From assembly GCF_012568445.1 (NCBI RefSeq), contig NZ_CP046190.1, positions 250,293 to 314,292 on the forward strand: 64,000 nt of DNA, in the 5' to 3' direction. The position numbers and the translations under genes are program-made. Position 1 is the stretch's first letter, and the number at the start of each line of letters is the position of its first letter. Below are positions 1-8,785 of this stretch, piece by piece. The notes beneath the pieces are model-generated. The model saw only the letters and a list, made by a program, of their open reading frames with translations. It did not search any database and was not told where the DNA came from. The DNA is from Enterobacteriaceae endosymbiont of Donacia vulgaris (GTDB lineage: Bacteria > Pseudomonadota > Gammaproteobacteria > Enterobacterales > Enterobacteriaceae).

Positions 1-601
1 TATTATAAAAAACATCATAAAAATTATTATTTTTTTTATCTACTTTTAAAATACCTAATTTTTCATGTAAAATTTTTATAGTTTTAATATTATTTAAAAT
101 ATTATTTACCCAAAATAAAGGAGAAAAACCAATAGAAAAATATTTTATAATATATAAATTAAATCCTCTCTTTAATAAATATTTATAAGTTTTTTCACCT
201 GAAATACTAAATAAAGAATTTTTATAAAAAAAACTTAAATTTAAAATTATTTTATAATAAATATTATTTTTTTTATATATTTTTTTAAAATTATTTGATT
301 TATTATCTGGAATAGGTATACTAAATATGTTCGATAATGATTCTATACTTTCAAGAAAAGATAAATTTTCATAATACATAATAAAATCAATAATATTACC
401 ATGCACACCACATCCAAAACAATGATATAATTGTTTTTCAGAATTAACTACAAAAGAAGGATTTTTTTCTAAATGAAAAGGACAAATTCCAAAAAAATTT
501 TTTCCTTTTTTTTTTAACTGAATTTTATTTTTAATTAAACATACAATATCTGTTTGATCTAATAAATTGTTAATAAATACACGAGAAACATATTTAATCA
601 T
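1..601 (-). CDS. dnaG: DNA primase DnaG, N-terminal part (cut by window edge)
   Basis: DnaG makes the RNA primers for DNA replication with the DnaB helicase. About 200 residues lie in the window; the rest runs off the left edge. The CHC2 zinc-binding domain is complete, with C40, H43, C61 and C64 in a CPFH and CFGCG context, at the same positions as in E. coli. The catalytic TOPRIM domain is outside the window. The ATG at 601 has no obvious Shine-Dalgarno sequence. The gene follows rpsU on the same strand, as in the rpsU-dnaG-rpoD macromolecular synthesis operon. Identification is certain; completeness cannot be judged. Confidence 0.95.
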   Translation of the reverse strand, partial: MIKYVSRVFINNLLDQTDIVCLIKNKIQLKKKGKNFFGICPFHLEKNPSFVVNSEKQLYHCFGCGVHGNIIDFIMYYENLSFLESIESLSNIFSIPIPDNKSNNFKKIYKKNNIYYKIILNLSFFYKNSLFSISGEKTYKYLLKRGFNLYIIKYFSIGFSPLFWVNNILNNIKTIKILHEKLGILKVDKKNNNFYDVFYN

Positions 602-618
602 AAAAATAATTTTTCATA

Positions 619-641
619 ATTTATTATTTTTTATAATAAAT
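619..641 (-). terminator. AT hairpin between rpsU and dnaG
   Basis: A perfect 9-bp inverted repeat (arms 619-627 and 633-641, 5-base T/A loop) fills the 50-base gap between rpsU and dnaG. In E. coli this gap holds a partial terminator and processing site that lower dnaG output relative to rpsU, so the position is suggestive. There are no G-C pairs and such repeats arise by chance in AT-rich DNA, so the call is weak. Confidence 0.25.
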
Positions 642-651
642 AATAATTTTT

Positions 652-867
652 TTAATATAAACGTATTCTTTTAGCATTTTCTCTAGATATTTTTTTAGCA
701 TGTCTCTTAATTGCAGAAGCTTTAGCTCTTTTCCTCTCTGTTGTTGGTTTTTCATAAAATTCTCTACGTCTTACTTCTGCTAAAATTCCTGCTTTTTCAC
801 ATGCACGTTTAAAACGTCTTAAAGCTAAATCAAACGGTTCATTATCACGTACTTTTATAATAGGCAT
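652..867 (-). CDS. rpsU: 30S ribosomal protein S21
   Basis: Small basic protein of the 30S subunit, near the anti-Shine-Dalgarno end of 16S rRNA. Its 71 residues equal the E. coli length, and the conserved N-terminal motif ([17 protein letters not shown]) and the Lys/Arg-rich tail are present. AGGA lies about 11 bases before the ATG. It heads the rpsU-dnaG unit and is divergent from tsaD, the same arrangement as in E. coli. Confidence 0.97.
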   Translation of the reverse strand: MPIIKVRDNEPFDLALRRFKRACEKAGILAEVRRREFYEKPTTERKRAKASAIKRHAKKISRENAKRIRLY

Positions 868-1001
868 AATATATTTTTTCCTATTGTCATTTATTTATTT
901 TTTAATACTAATTTTTATATTATAATATATAATGAAAAATATATAAATAAATTTTTTTATATCAATTTATATAAAAAATAATTAATTGTTTAAGGTTAAA
1001 T

Positions 1002-2018
1002 ATGTTGTTTATGGGAATAGAAACATCATGTGATGATACTTCAGTAGCAATTTATGATAATAATTTAGGAGTATTATGTAATAATATTTATACTCAAAAA
1101 ATACATTCTAAATATGGAGGAGTAGTACCTGAATTAGCAGCTCGTAATCATTTAAAAAAAATTATTCCTTTAATTAAAAAGTCTTTATTTAAAATAAAAA
1201 AAAAATTAAATGATATTACTGCAATAGCTTATACTTCAGGACCAGGACAGATAAATTCTTTAATAATAGGTGCAATGATTGCACATACATTAGCTTTTTC
1301 TCTAAATATTCCTATTATTCCAGTAAATCATATGGAAGGACATTTATTATCAGTAATGTTACAAAAAAAACAACCTTCTTATCCTTTTATAGGTTTATTA
1401 ATTTCTGGTGGACATACTCAGTTAGTTTATACTTCTAAATTTAGAAAATATAAAATATTAGGAACCAATATAGATGATGCCGTAGGTGAAATTTTAGATA
1501 AAATATCTAAATTATTAGGATTAAATTATCCTGGTGGTAAAAATTTATTTAAATTATCTAAATATGGTACTCCAAAAAAATTTATATTTCCTAGACCTAT
1601 GATATTAAAAAAAAATAATTTAAATTTTAGTTTTTCTGGATTAAAAACTTTTGTAATAAATTTTATAAAAAAACAAGATTTAAAAAATTTTAACATTAAA
1701 GCAGATATTGCATGTGCATTAGAAGATGCAGTTATAGAAACATTATATATTAAAAGTTTAAGAGCTTTAAAAAAATATAATATTAATCAATTAGTAATTG
1801 CAGGAGGAGTGAGTGCTAATATAAAATTAAGGAGATTTTTATACAAAAAATTAAAAAAAAACAATATTCAATTATTTTATAGTAATAAAAAATTATGTAC
1901 TGATAATGCAGCTATGATTGCTTATATTGGATCAAAACACTTTTCTTCAAAAAATAAAAAATATATATTAAAAAATATTTATATAAATTCTAAATTATCC
2001 TTAGAAGATAAAATTTAA
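1002..2018 (+). CDS. tsaD: tRNA N6-adenosine threonylcarbamoyltransferase TsaD
   Basis: TsaD transfers the threonylcarbamoyl group from the TsaC product onto A37 of ANN-decoding tRNAs (t6A), working with TsaB and TsaE. The 338-residue protein is the usual length. It shows the N-terminal GIETSCDDT phosphate-binding motif, the metal-binding H110 and H114 (HMEGH), the SGGHTQL motif near residue 135 and CTDNAAMIAY near 300. AAGG lies just before the ATG. It is divergent from rpsU and followed by uppP; E. coli has plsY and folB in this interval, so they were lost here. TsaC is encoded at 11323-11883; tsaB and tsaE are not in the window. Confidence 0.97.
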   Translation: MLFMGIETSCDDTSVAIYDNNLGVLCNNIYTQKIHSKYGGVVPELAARNHLKKIIPLIKKSLFKIKKKLNDITAIAYTSGPGQINSLIIGAMIAHTLAFSLNIPIIPVNHMEGHLLSVMLQKKQPSYPFIGLLISGGHTQLVYTSKFRKYKILGTNIDDAVGEILDKISKLLGLNYPGGKNLFKLSKYGTPKKFIFPRPMILKKNNLNFSFSGLKTFVINFIKKQDLKNFNIKADIACALEDAVIETLYIKSLRALKKYNINQLVIAGGVSANIKLRRFLYKKLKKNNIQLFYSNKKLCTDNAAMIAYIGSKHFSSKNKKYILKNIYINSKLSLEDKI

Positions 2019-2079
2019 TTTTTTTAAATTTTTATAAAATTTTTTTTAAAATAATTTTAAATTATTGAGATATTAAATA

Positions 2080-2883
2080 ATGTTATTAAATCATTTTTCT
2101 TATATATTATTAAGCGTAATCCAAGGTTTAACTGAATTTTTACCTATATCTTCAAGTGCTCATATTATTATTTTTTCTAAAATACTAAATATTATAAAAA
2201 ATAATAATTTGCAATTTTTTAAAGTAATTATTCAATTAGGATCTACATTAGCAATAATAATATTTTTTAGGAAAAAAATTATAAAAATTATATTTAATAC
2301 AATTAATTATAAGTTTTTTTATCAAAAAAAAATAAATATATTACATATAATAATATCAACATTACCAGTAATATTTGTTGGACTAATTTTTTATCATATA
2401 ATTAACACAATAAATAATATTCAATTTATTATTTACGGACTATTTTTTGGAGGAATATTATTATATTTTTCCGAAATACTTCAACCTAAAAAATATGTTA
2501 TTAATAATATTAATAATATATCATATATTAATATTTTCATTATCGGATGTTTTCAAAGTTTAGCATTATTACCTGGAATTTCAAGATTAGGTGCAACATT
2601 ATCAATTAGTTTATTAATAGGTATTAAACGTGTTATTGCAACTGAATTATGTTTTATAATATCTATACCTGTTATTTTTGGAGCAAATATATTAGAAATA
2701 TATAAAAATTATTCAATAATAACTTCTAATAATATAAAAATATTTTTTATAGGTTTTTTAGTTTCATTTATTATAAGTCTAACTATTATTAAAAAATTTA
2801 TTTCTATTATTAATAATATTTCTTTAAAATGGTTTACTTTATACCGTTTATTAATAATAATATTGTTATTAATTTTTAATTAA
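2080..2883 (+). CDS. uppP: Undecaprenyl-diphosphatase UppP (BacA)
   Basis: Integral membrane enzyme that recycles undecaprenyl diphosphate to the monophosphate lipid carrier for peptidoglycan synthesis. The 267 residues form several hydrophobic segments. The (E/Q)XXXE motif is Q15-E19 (E. coli has E17 and E21), and PISSSAH is at 22-28. The PGXSRSXXT motif reads PGISRLGAT at 165-173, so its second serine is leucine (L170), while S168, R169 and T173 are kept. Together with rodA and mrdA it implies that a peptidoglycan wall is still built. It is convergent with cca, an E. coli neighbour. Confidence 0.95.
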   Translation: MLLNHFSYILLSVIQGLTEFLPISSSAHIIIFSKILNIIKNNNLQFFKVIIQLGSTLAIIIFFRKKIIKIIFNTINYKFFYQKKINILHIIISTLPVIFVGLIFYHIINTINNIQFIIYGLFFGGILLYFSEILQPKKYVINNINNISYINIFIIGCFQSLALLPGISRLGATLSISLLIGIKRVIATELCFIISIPVIFGANILEIYKNYSIITSNNIKIFFIGFLVSFIISLTIIKKFISIINNISLKWFTLYRLLIIILLLIFN

Positions 2884-2906
2884 TAATTTATTATATAAAT
2901 AAAGTT

Positions 2907-4136
2907 TTAATTTTTTAATTTTAAGAAATGTTTTATTAATTTCAATCTTTCATATTGAATTTTTTGAGATATATTATTTCCTTCTAAATTATTAATTTCT
3001 ATAATATTTTTAATATTTAATTTAGAAATATATTTATACATTTCAATAAAATATTTTCCTTGTTTATATTCTATAGTTTCTAATGTTAATCTACCTCTTG
3101 CATCAGCTTCACTAATTAATGCTATTTGGCTTACTCTTTCTGGTTTTCTCCAAGCATCAATAATATTATATATATTTAATATATCTTGTGGTTTTTGATT
3201 ATATATATCATGAATAATATCATGTATTTTTGCAGCTAAAATAGATAATTTTTTTATATTATTAGGAATTTTTAATTTTTTACATAAATTTTTAATTAAA
3301 GGTATACCTAATTCTCCATGTCCAGGATGTCTTGGCCATAATTTACGTGGTGTTAATCCTTTACCAATATCATGACATAATGCTGCAAATCTTGTTGATA
3401 CATTTTTTGTAAGTTTAGATATTATTTTTAATGTAAGCATAGTATGTATTCCTGTATCTTTTTCTGGATGCCATTTTAAAGGAGCTGGTATACCATATAA
3501 TTTATTTATTTCTGGGAAAATAACAGATAAAGCATTACATTTTTTTAAAATTTGAAAAAATACATGAGGATGTGCTGATTGAAGAGCAATATATGTTTCT
3601 TTCCAAATTCTTTCTGGTTTTAAATATAATAATTCTCCAGAATGACTCATAACTTTCATTAATTTTAATGTATTATCATGAATACGAAAATTTAAATACT
3701 TTAATTTAGCCGCAAATCTAGCTACACGTAAAACTCGTAAAGGATCATCTTTAAATGAAGATGATACATGTTTTAATAAACGGTTTTTAATATCTTTTAA
3801 TCCATTATATGGATCATAAAAATTTCCTAATTCGTCTTGTGCAATAGCATTAATAGTAAGATCTCTACGTAATAAATCTTCTTTAAGAGAGATTTGAGGA
3901 GAAGCACAATATTTAAATCCTTTATATCCATGTCCAAACTTATATTCTGTTCTAGCTAATGCATATTCTTCATGTGTTTGAGGGTGTAAAAAAACAGGAA
4001 AATCTTTACCAACTAATTTAAAACCTAATTTTAACATCAAATTAATATTTGATCCTACAACAACCCAGTCTTTATCTGTTACTGTTATATTTAAAAGATA
4101 ATCACGTATAGCTCCACCAACTAAATAAGTTTTCAA
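2907..4136 (-). CDS. cca: CCA-adding tRNA nucleotidyltransferase
   Basis: Adds and repairs the 3' CCA of tRNAs. The 409 residues match the E. coli enzyme (about 412). Visible are the nucleotidyltransferase motif GGAIRD at 7-12, the metal-binding pair D21/D23 (DKDW), the RRDLTINA block near 90 and the C-terminal HD domain (H254, D255 in LCHDIGKG). The start is TTG with GGAG eight bases upstream; the next in-frame ATG would cut into the catalytic domain. None of the eight tRNA genes in this window encodes its CCA, so the activity should be essential here. Confidence 0.96.
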   Translation of the reverse strand: MKTYLVGGAIRDYLLNITVTDKDWVVVGSNINLMLKLGFKLVGKDFPVFLHPQTHEEYALARTEYKFGHGYKGFKYCASPQISLKEDLLRRDLTINAIAQDELGNFYDPYNGLKDIKNRLLKHVSSSFKDDPLRVLRVARFAAKLKYLNFRIHDNTLKLMKVMSHSGELLYLKPERIWKETYIALQSAHPHVFFQILKKCNALSVIFPEINKLYGIPAPLKWHPEKDTGIHTMLTLKIISKLTKNVSTRFAALCHDIGKGLTPRKLWPRHPGHGELGIPLIKNLCKKLKIPNNIKKLSILAAKIHDIIHDIYNQKPQDILNIYNIIDAWRKPERVSQIALISEADARGRLTLETIEYKQGKYFIEMYKYISKLNIKNIIEINNLEGNNISQKIQYERLKLIKHFLKLKN

Positions 4137-4329
4137 ATTTATTACTCCATAAAATTAATAATATATTTATTTTATTTTAATGATAAGTTTTAATAATATT
4201 ATATATTAATATTTTGATATTATTGATTTATAAAACAAATAAATAATTTAAGTATTTTAAAAATTTTACAAAAAATTTTTTTAAATATTAATATATAATA
4301 TTATTAAATTATAATATAAATATTATTTT

Positions 4330-4977
4330 ATGAATATACTTGATATAGAATTTGGTAATTATAAAGTACGTATGGAAAATGCTATTTTTTCTTTACAAAA
4401 GGGATATGGAATTTTAATTCTAGATGATAAAAATAGAGAAAATGAAAGTGATATAGTATTTTCAGCAGAAAAAATTTCTATACCTGATATAGCTTTTTTA
4501 ATTAGATATGGTAGTGGTATTATATGTTTATGTATTACAGAAAATTTACGTAAAAAATTAAAATTACCTATGATGGTAAAAAAAAACACTAGTATTTATA
4601 AAACTGGATTTACAATTACAATTGAAGCAGCTAAGGGAATATCTACTGGAGTATCAGCACAAGATAGATTTACAACAATTAAAACAGCTATTTCAAATAA
4701 TGTTGTTCCTGAAGATTTAAATAAACCAGGACATGTTTTCCCATTAAGAGCAGTTAATGGGGGTGTTTTTAAAAGATCAGGACATACTGAAGCTACAATA
4801 GATTTATTAAAAATTGCAAAAATGAAACCTACTGGAGTATTATGTGAATTAACTAATAAAGATGGATCTATGGCAAAAATATTTGATACGATATCTTTTG
4901 CAAAAAAAAATAAAATGATTGTAATTACTATTAATGATTTAAAAAAATACATTATCAAAAATAATATTAGTATCTAA
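4330..4977 (+). CDS. ribB: 3,4-dihydroxy-2-butanone 4-phosphate synthase (riboflavin)
   Basis: Converts ribulose 5-phosphate to the four-carbon unit of riboflavin. The 215 residues align over the whole E. coli RibB. The acidic metal/substrate motif RENE is at 36-39 in DDKNRENESD, and the PGHVFPLR (H135) and GHTEATID (H152) motifs are intact. There is no GTP cyclohydrolase II domain, so ribA must be separate. No Shine-Dalgarno sequence is visible before the ATG. The upstream spacer shows none of the conserved blocks of the FMN riboswitch that controls ribB in relatives. Confidence 0.96.
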   Translation: MNILDIEFGNYKVRMENAIFSLQKGYGILILDDKNRENESDIVFSAEKISIPDIAFLIRYGSGIICLCITENLRKKLKLPMMVKKNTSIYKTGFTITIEAAKGISTGVSAQDRFTTIKTAISNNVVPEDLNKPGHVFPLRAVNGGVFKRSGHTEATIDLLKIAKMKPTGVLCELTNKDGSMAKIFDTISFAKKNKMIVITINDLKKYIIKNNISI

Positions 4978-5001
4978 TTTTATATAAATTTAAAAATTTT
5001 A

Positions 5002-5075
5002 TCGGCGAGAGAGGATTTGAACCTCCGACCCACTGGTCCCAAACCAGTTGCGCTACCAAACTGCGCTACTCGCCG
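5002..5075 (-). tRNA. proM: tRNA-Pro(TGG)
   Basis: Full cloverleaf of 74 bases with anticodon TGG in the loop TTTGGGA and a 7-bp acceptor stem CGGCGAG/CTCGCCG with discriminator A. The bases after the discriminator are TAA, so CCA is not encoded. It is the last gene of the Arg-His-Pro tRNA operon, equivalent to E. coli argX-hisR-leuT-proM without leuT. Confidence 0.97.
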
Positions 5076-5088
5076 AATAAAATTTATG

Positions 5089-5162
5089 GGTGGTTAATGG
5101 GAATTGAACCCATGACAACTAGAACCACAATCCAGTGCTCTACCAACTGAGCTATAACCACC
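5089..5162 (-). tRNA. hisR: tRNA-His(GTG)
   Basis: Cloverleaf of 74 bases including the extra G at position -1 that pairs with C73, the identity element for histidyl-tRNA synthetase. The anticodon is GTG in loop TTGTGGT. One G-T pair is present in the anticodon stem. The three bases after position 73 are CAT, so CCA is not encoded. It is the middle gene of the Arg-His-Pro operon. Confidence 0.97.
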
Positions 5163-5218
5163 ATTAAAATTAATTATTTTAAAATTATAATAATTTAATA
5201 ATTTTATAATTTTTTATC

Positions 5219-5292
5219 TACACCCGACAGGAATTGAACCTGAGACCTCTGTTTTCGGAAAACAGTACTCTATCCTACTGAGCTACGGGTGT
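5219..5292 (-). tRNA. argX: tRNA-Arg(CCG)
   Basis: Cloverleaf of 74 bases, anticodon CCG in loop TTCCGAA, acceptor ACACCCG/CGGGTGT, discriminator A, no encoded CCA. It is the first gene of the tRNA operon and starts about one base after the predicted transcription start. It reads only CGG, which should be very rare in such an AT-rich genome, so its retention is notable. Confidence 0.97.
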
Positions 5293-5299
5293 AATTAAT

Positions 5300-5328
5300 A
5301 TATTACAAATTCATTTCTTTAATGTCTA
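5300..5328 (-). promoter_or_regulatory. Sigma-70 promoter of the Arg-His-Pro tRNA operon
   Basis: On the minus strand a -35 box TAGACA (5323-5328) and a -10 box TAATAT (5300-5305) are separated by exactly 17 bases. The expected start point is near 5293, immediately before tRNA-Arg, so the operon would have almost no leader. Both boxes are five of six matches to consensus. Confidence 0.55.
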
Positions 5329-5436
5329 GTTTTTTTATAAAAAAATTCTTAATATTTCTTATATTTATAAAAAATAACACATATTAAGTGATCTACTTCA
5401 ATATAATTTTTGATAAAAAATATAAATATAATAATG

Positions 5437-6696
5437 TTAAGATCTTTTCATCATATCAAAAAAATCATTATTAGTCTTTGTCATTGATAATTTATTTATT
5501 AAAAATTCCATTGCATCTATTTCATTCATAGGTTGTATTATTTTTCTTAAAATCCACATTCTTTGAAGTTCTTCTTGTGAACTTAAAAGTTCTTCTTTTC
5601 GTGTCCCAGATCTATTATAATCTATAGCAGGAAAAACTCTTTTTTCAGCTATTTTACGGGATAAGTGTAATTCCATATTTCCAGTACCTTTAAATTCTTC
5701 ATAAATAACATCATCCATTTTCGATCCTGTATCAATTAATGCTGTTGCTATAATAGTTAAACTTCCTCCTTCTTCAACATTTCTAGCTGCTCCAAAAAAA
5801 CGTTTAGGGCGATGTAAGGCATTTGCATCAACACCTCCAGTTAAAACTTTTCCAGATGCAGGAGCAACAGTATTATAGGCTCTAGCTAAACGTGTCATAG
5901 AATCTAATAAAATTATAACATCTTTTTTATGTTCTACTAATCTTTTAGTTTTTTCAATAACCATTTCAGATACTTGTACATGTCTAGACGGAGGTTCATC
6001 AAAAGTAGATGCTATTACTTCTCCTTTTACTAATCTTTGCATTTCAGTAACTTCTTCTGGACGTTCATCAATAAGTAATACTATTAATACACAATCAGGA
6101 TGATTATATGCTATACTTTGTGCTATATTTTGTAATAACATAGTTTTTCCTGCTTTTGGTGGAGCAACTATTAATCCTCTTTGTCCCCTACCTATTGGTG
6201 ACGCTAAATCTAGAACACGAGCTGTTAAATCTTCTGTAGAACCATTTCCTCTTTCCATACTTAATCTAGAATTTGCATGTAATGGTGTTAAATTTTCAAA
6301 AAGAATTTTATTTCTTGCATTTTCTGGTTTATCAAAATTTACTTGATTAACTTTTAATAATGCAAAATATCTTTCTCCTTCTTTTGGAGGACGTATTTTT
6401 CCTGAAATAGTATCTCCTGTACGTAAATTAAAACGTTTAATTTGACTTGGTGATACATATATATCGTCAGGTCCTGCTAAATAAGAACTATCAGAAGAAC
6501 GTAAAAATCCAAATCCATCTTGTAATATTTCTAATACTCCATCACCAAAAATATCTTCTCCACTTTTGGAATGTTGTTTTAATATAGTAAAAATAATATC
6601 TTGCTTACGCATTCTAGCCAAATTTTCGAGATAAATATTTTCACCTAAATCTATAAGTTCTGATATTGGTTTATTTTTTAATTCGGTAAGATTCAT
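5437..6696 (-). CDS. rho: Transcription termination factor Rho
   Basis: Hexameric ATP-dependent RNA helicase that ends transcription at many operons. The 419 residues equal the E. coli length. The N-terminal RNA-binding domain includes the cold-shock-like GFGFLRS segment (61-67). The Walker A motif PPKAGKT is at 179-185, with the Q-loop and R-loop region ([14 protein letters not shown]) intact. It lies between the tRNA operon and trxA, as in E. coli, but without the rhoL leader peptide. Its retention matters because classical C-rich rut sites must be scarce in such AT-rich transcripts. Confidence 0.98.
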   Translation of the reverse strand: MNLTELKNKPISELIDLGENIYLENLARMRKQDIIFTILKQHSKSGEDIFGDGVLEILQDGFGFLRSSDSSYLAGPDDIYVSPSQIKRFNLRTGDTISGKIRPPKEGERYFALLKVNQVNFDKPENARNKILFENLTPLHANSRLSMERGNGSTEDLTARVLDLASPIGRGQRGLIVAPPKAGKTMLLQNIAQSIAYNHPDCVLIVLLIDERPEEVTEMQRLVKGEVIASTFDEPPSRHVQVSEMVIEKTKRLVEHKKDVIILLDSMTRLARAYNTVAPASGKVLTGGVDANALHRPKRFFGAARNVEEGGSLTIIATALIDTGSKMDDVIYEEFKGTGNMELHLSRKIAEKRVFPAIDYNRSGTRKEELLSSQEELQRMWILRKIIQPMNEIDAMEFLINKLSMTKTNNDFFDMMKRS

Positions 6697-6766
6697 AATG
6701 GTGAGGTCTTAAACTTTGAATAATTCTTGAATATTTGTATAAAATTTTAAAAAATATAATAATAAT

Positions 6767-6789
6767 CATATTTTTTTAAAAAAAATATG
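6767..6789 (-). terminator. Hairpin terminator after trxA
   Basis: Two 11-base arms (6767-6777 and 6779-6789) form a perfect inverted repeat; sterically about 9-10 pairs can form. It begins about 24 bases after the trxA stop, before rho, and is followed on the minus strand by a stretch rich in T. An intrinsic terminator of trxA is plausible, though only one G-C pair is present. Confidence 0.35.
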
Positions 6790-6812
6790 TAACATTAAAA
6801 TATAAAAATAAA

Positions 6813-7145
6813 TTATTTTAAATTTTTATTTAAAAAATTTTCTAATTGTATTTTATTTATAGAACCAACTATTTTGTCAATGATATTACCATTTTTAAAT
6901 AATAAAATTGTTGGTATACTACGGATATTATATTTTTCTGCAATTACTTTATATTTTTCAATATTCAATTTAGTAAAAATTACATTTTTATATTTATAAC
7001 ATACTTCTTCTAATACTTGAGAAAATATTTTACATGGATTGCACCATTCAGCCCAAAAATCAACTAAAACTAAATTACTTTTTTTTATTGCAGATTGAAA
7101 ATTTTTATCATTTAAATTTATTAGAACATTAGTTTTATGTTGCAT
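6813..7145 (-). CDS. trxA: Thioredoxin with WCNPC active site
   Basis: Small cytoplasmic dithiol-disulphide oxidoreductase that donates electrons to reductases. The 110 residues cover one thioredoxin fold, with W34-C35-N36-P37-C38-K39 and the cis-proline motif SIPT near residue 76. The usual active site is WCGPCK; here the glycine is asparagine, which may change redox potential or partners. The position next to rho is that of E. coli trxA, which supports orthology rather than a paralogue. Confidence 0.93.
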   Translation of the reverse strand: MQHKTNVLINLNDKNFQSAIKKSNLVLVDFWAEWCNPCKIFSQVLEEVCYKYKNVIFTKLNIEKYKVIAEKYNIRSIPTILLFKNGNIIDKIVGSINKIQLENFLNKNLK

Positions 7146-7459
7146 GAATTTAACATTCCTATATGAATATTATTATCTAATTATTTTTTTATAAAAAATT
7201 TATAAATACCTAATTCTTGAATAAACTATTGTGAATATATTAATTTACAAAAATACTTAAATAAAATTTTAATTTTATTATATATTAATAATAATTATAT
7301 TACAAGATAATATATTATGTTTTATTAAAATAAAAAATTTATATAAATAAAATATAATTATTATTAGTATGTTAGTATTAATTATTTATTAAGGAAAATA
7401 ATTTTTATTATTTTATAGTATAATAAATATTTATTAATAACAAATAATTAGGAAAAATA
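7146..7459. other. Spacer between divergent trxA and dksA
   Basis: About 310 bases of very AT-rich DNA with no recognisable gene, RNA or long repeat. It joins two regions that are distant in E. coli (trxA and dksA), so it marks an ancestral rearrangement or deletion. It must hold both promoters. A TATAAT at 7419-7424 upstream of dksA is the best -10 candidate, but no convincing -35 box is at the right distance. Confidence 0.5.
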
Positions 7460-7912
7460 ATGAAAAAAAATAATGATTTTTTATCATCTTTAAATATTTT
7501 ATCTATAGCAGGAGTATCTCCGTATAAAATAAAAATTAATGAAAAATATATGAATAAAAAACAATTATTACATTTTAAAAAAATTTTAGAATCATGGAGA
7601 AATAAAATAAATAGTAAAATCATTAATACATCATCTTATATAAAAGATGAAGCATCTAATTTTCCTGATCTAATTGATAGAGCTTCGCAAGAAGAAGAAT
7701 TTAATTTAGAATTACGTAATCGAGATAGAGAAAGAAAATTAATAAAAAAAATAGAAATAACATTAAATAAAATTAATACAAAAAATTTTGGTTATTGTGA
7801 CTGTTGTGAAATTAAAATTGGCCTAAAAAGATTAGAAGCACATCCAACAGCAAATTTATGTATTGATTGTAAAACTTTAGCAGAAATACGAGCAAAACAA
7901 ATAGCTGAATAA
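7460..7912 (+). CDS. dksA: RNA polymerase-binding regulator DksA
   Basis: Binds the secondary channel of RNA polymerase and, with ppGpp, shifts transcription from rRNA to amino-acid genes. The 150 residues contain the coiled coil with its functional tip FPDLIDRA (D70, D73, A75) and a C-terminal zinc finger (C113, C116, C134, C137). AGGA lies eight bases before the ATG. Retaining DksA in a genome with few regulators suggests some stringent-type control survives; whether RelA or SpoT is present cannot be seen here. Confidence 0.96.
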   Translation: MKKNNDFLSSLNILSIAGVSPYKIKINEKYMNKKQLLHFKKILESWRNKINSKIINTSSYIKDEASNFPDLIDRASQEEEFNLELRNRDRERKLIKKIEITLNKINTKNFGYCDCCEIKIGLKRLEAHPTANLCIDCKTLAEIRAKQIAE

Positions 7913-7985
7913 AATATATTTTATAAATATACTATTAATTATTTTTATACACAATATTAATTTATGTTTAAAGTATTTTAGTTTT

Positions 7986-8759
7986 TTATTTACGTATCCC
8001 TATACCTTTTTTAATTAAAATGAAAGTAAATAAATATAAAATTAGAATAAAATAAAATAAAATATTTATAGTTAAAAATAATGAGACTGTTTTTATACCT
8101 AAATAACTATAACGAAATCCAGAAATAATATAATAAATAGGGTTTATTTTTAATATTTTTTGCCAGAATATAGGTAAAACTGATATTGAATAAAATACAC
8201 CACCTAAATATGTTAAAGGTGTTAATATAAATGTAGGTATAAAATTAATATCATCAAAATTCTTAGCAAAAATAGCATTTAATAATCCAGCTAGAGAAAA
8301 TAAAATAGATGTTAATATTACAATAATTATAAAAAATAACCAAGAATATATATGTAAAGAAATAAAAAACATAGAAATTATAGTTAAAATGATACAAATA
8401 ATAAAACTTCTCATTATACCTCCACTAATAAAACCTAATATAATTAAATTAGTTGGTATGGGAGCTATTAATAATTCTTCTATATAATGTTGAAATTTTG
8501 CTCCAAAAAAAGATGAAGCTACATTAGAATATGAATTATTAATAATGCTCATCATAATTAATCCAGGTATAATAAATTGTATGTAACTAAATCCTAATAT
8601 TTTATCAATATGTAAATTAAGTAATTTTCCAAATATCATAAAATATAAAGATATATTCATAATAGGAGGAAGAATCGTTTGTATCCAAATACGCATAAAT
8701 CGATTTATTTCTTTTTTATAGATTGTAAAAAACATAATTAAATATGGATATAATTTCAT
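7986..8759 (-). CDS. yadH: ABC-2 type transport permease YadH
   Basis: Membrane component of the YadGH ABC exporter, whose substrate is not established. The 257-residue protein is mostly hydrophobic, with about six predicted membrane segments of the ABC-2 permease type. It follows yadG by 26 bases on the same strand, and the pair lies near dksA, as it does loosely in E. coli. The family is clear; the transported molecule is unknown. Confidence 0.9.
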   Translation of the reverse strand: MKLYPYLIMFFTIYKKEINRFMRIWIQTILPPIMNISLYFMIFGKLLNLHIDKILGFSYIQFIIPGLIMMSIINNSYSNVASSFFGAKFQHYIEELLIAPIPTNLIILGFISGGIMRSFIICIILTIISMFFISLHIYSWLFFIIIVILTSILFSLAGLLNAIFAKNFDDINFIPTFILTPLTYLGGVFYSISVLPIFWQKILKINPIYYIISGFRYSYLGIKTVSLFLTINILFYFILILYLFTFILIKKGIGIRK

Positions 8760-8785
8760 TTGAATAATCCTTGTTATAAAATAAT

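Noticed and set aside
4359-4958. Minus-strand open frames opposite ribB
   Set aside because: Antisense shadows of a well-conserved gene; composition mirrors the ribB codons.
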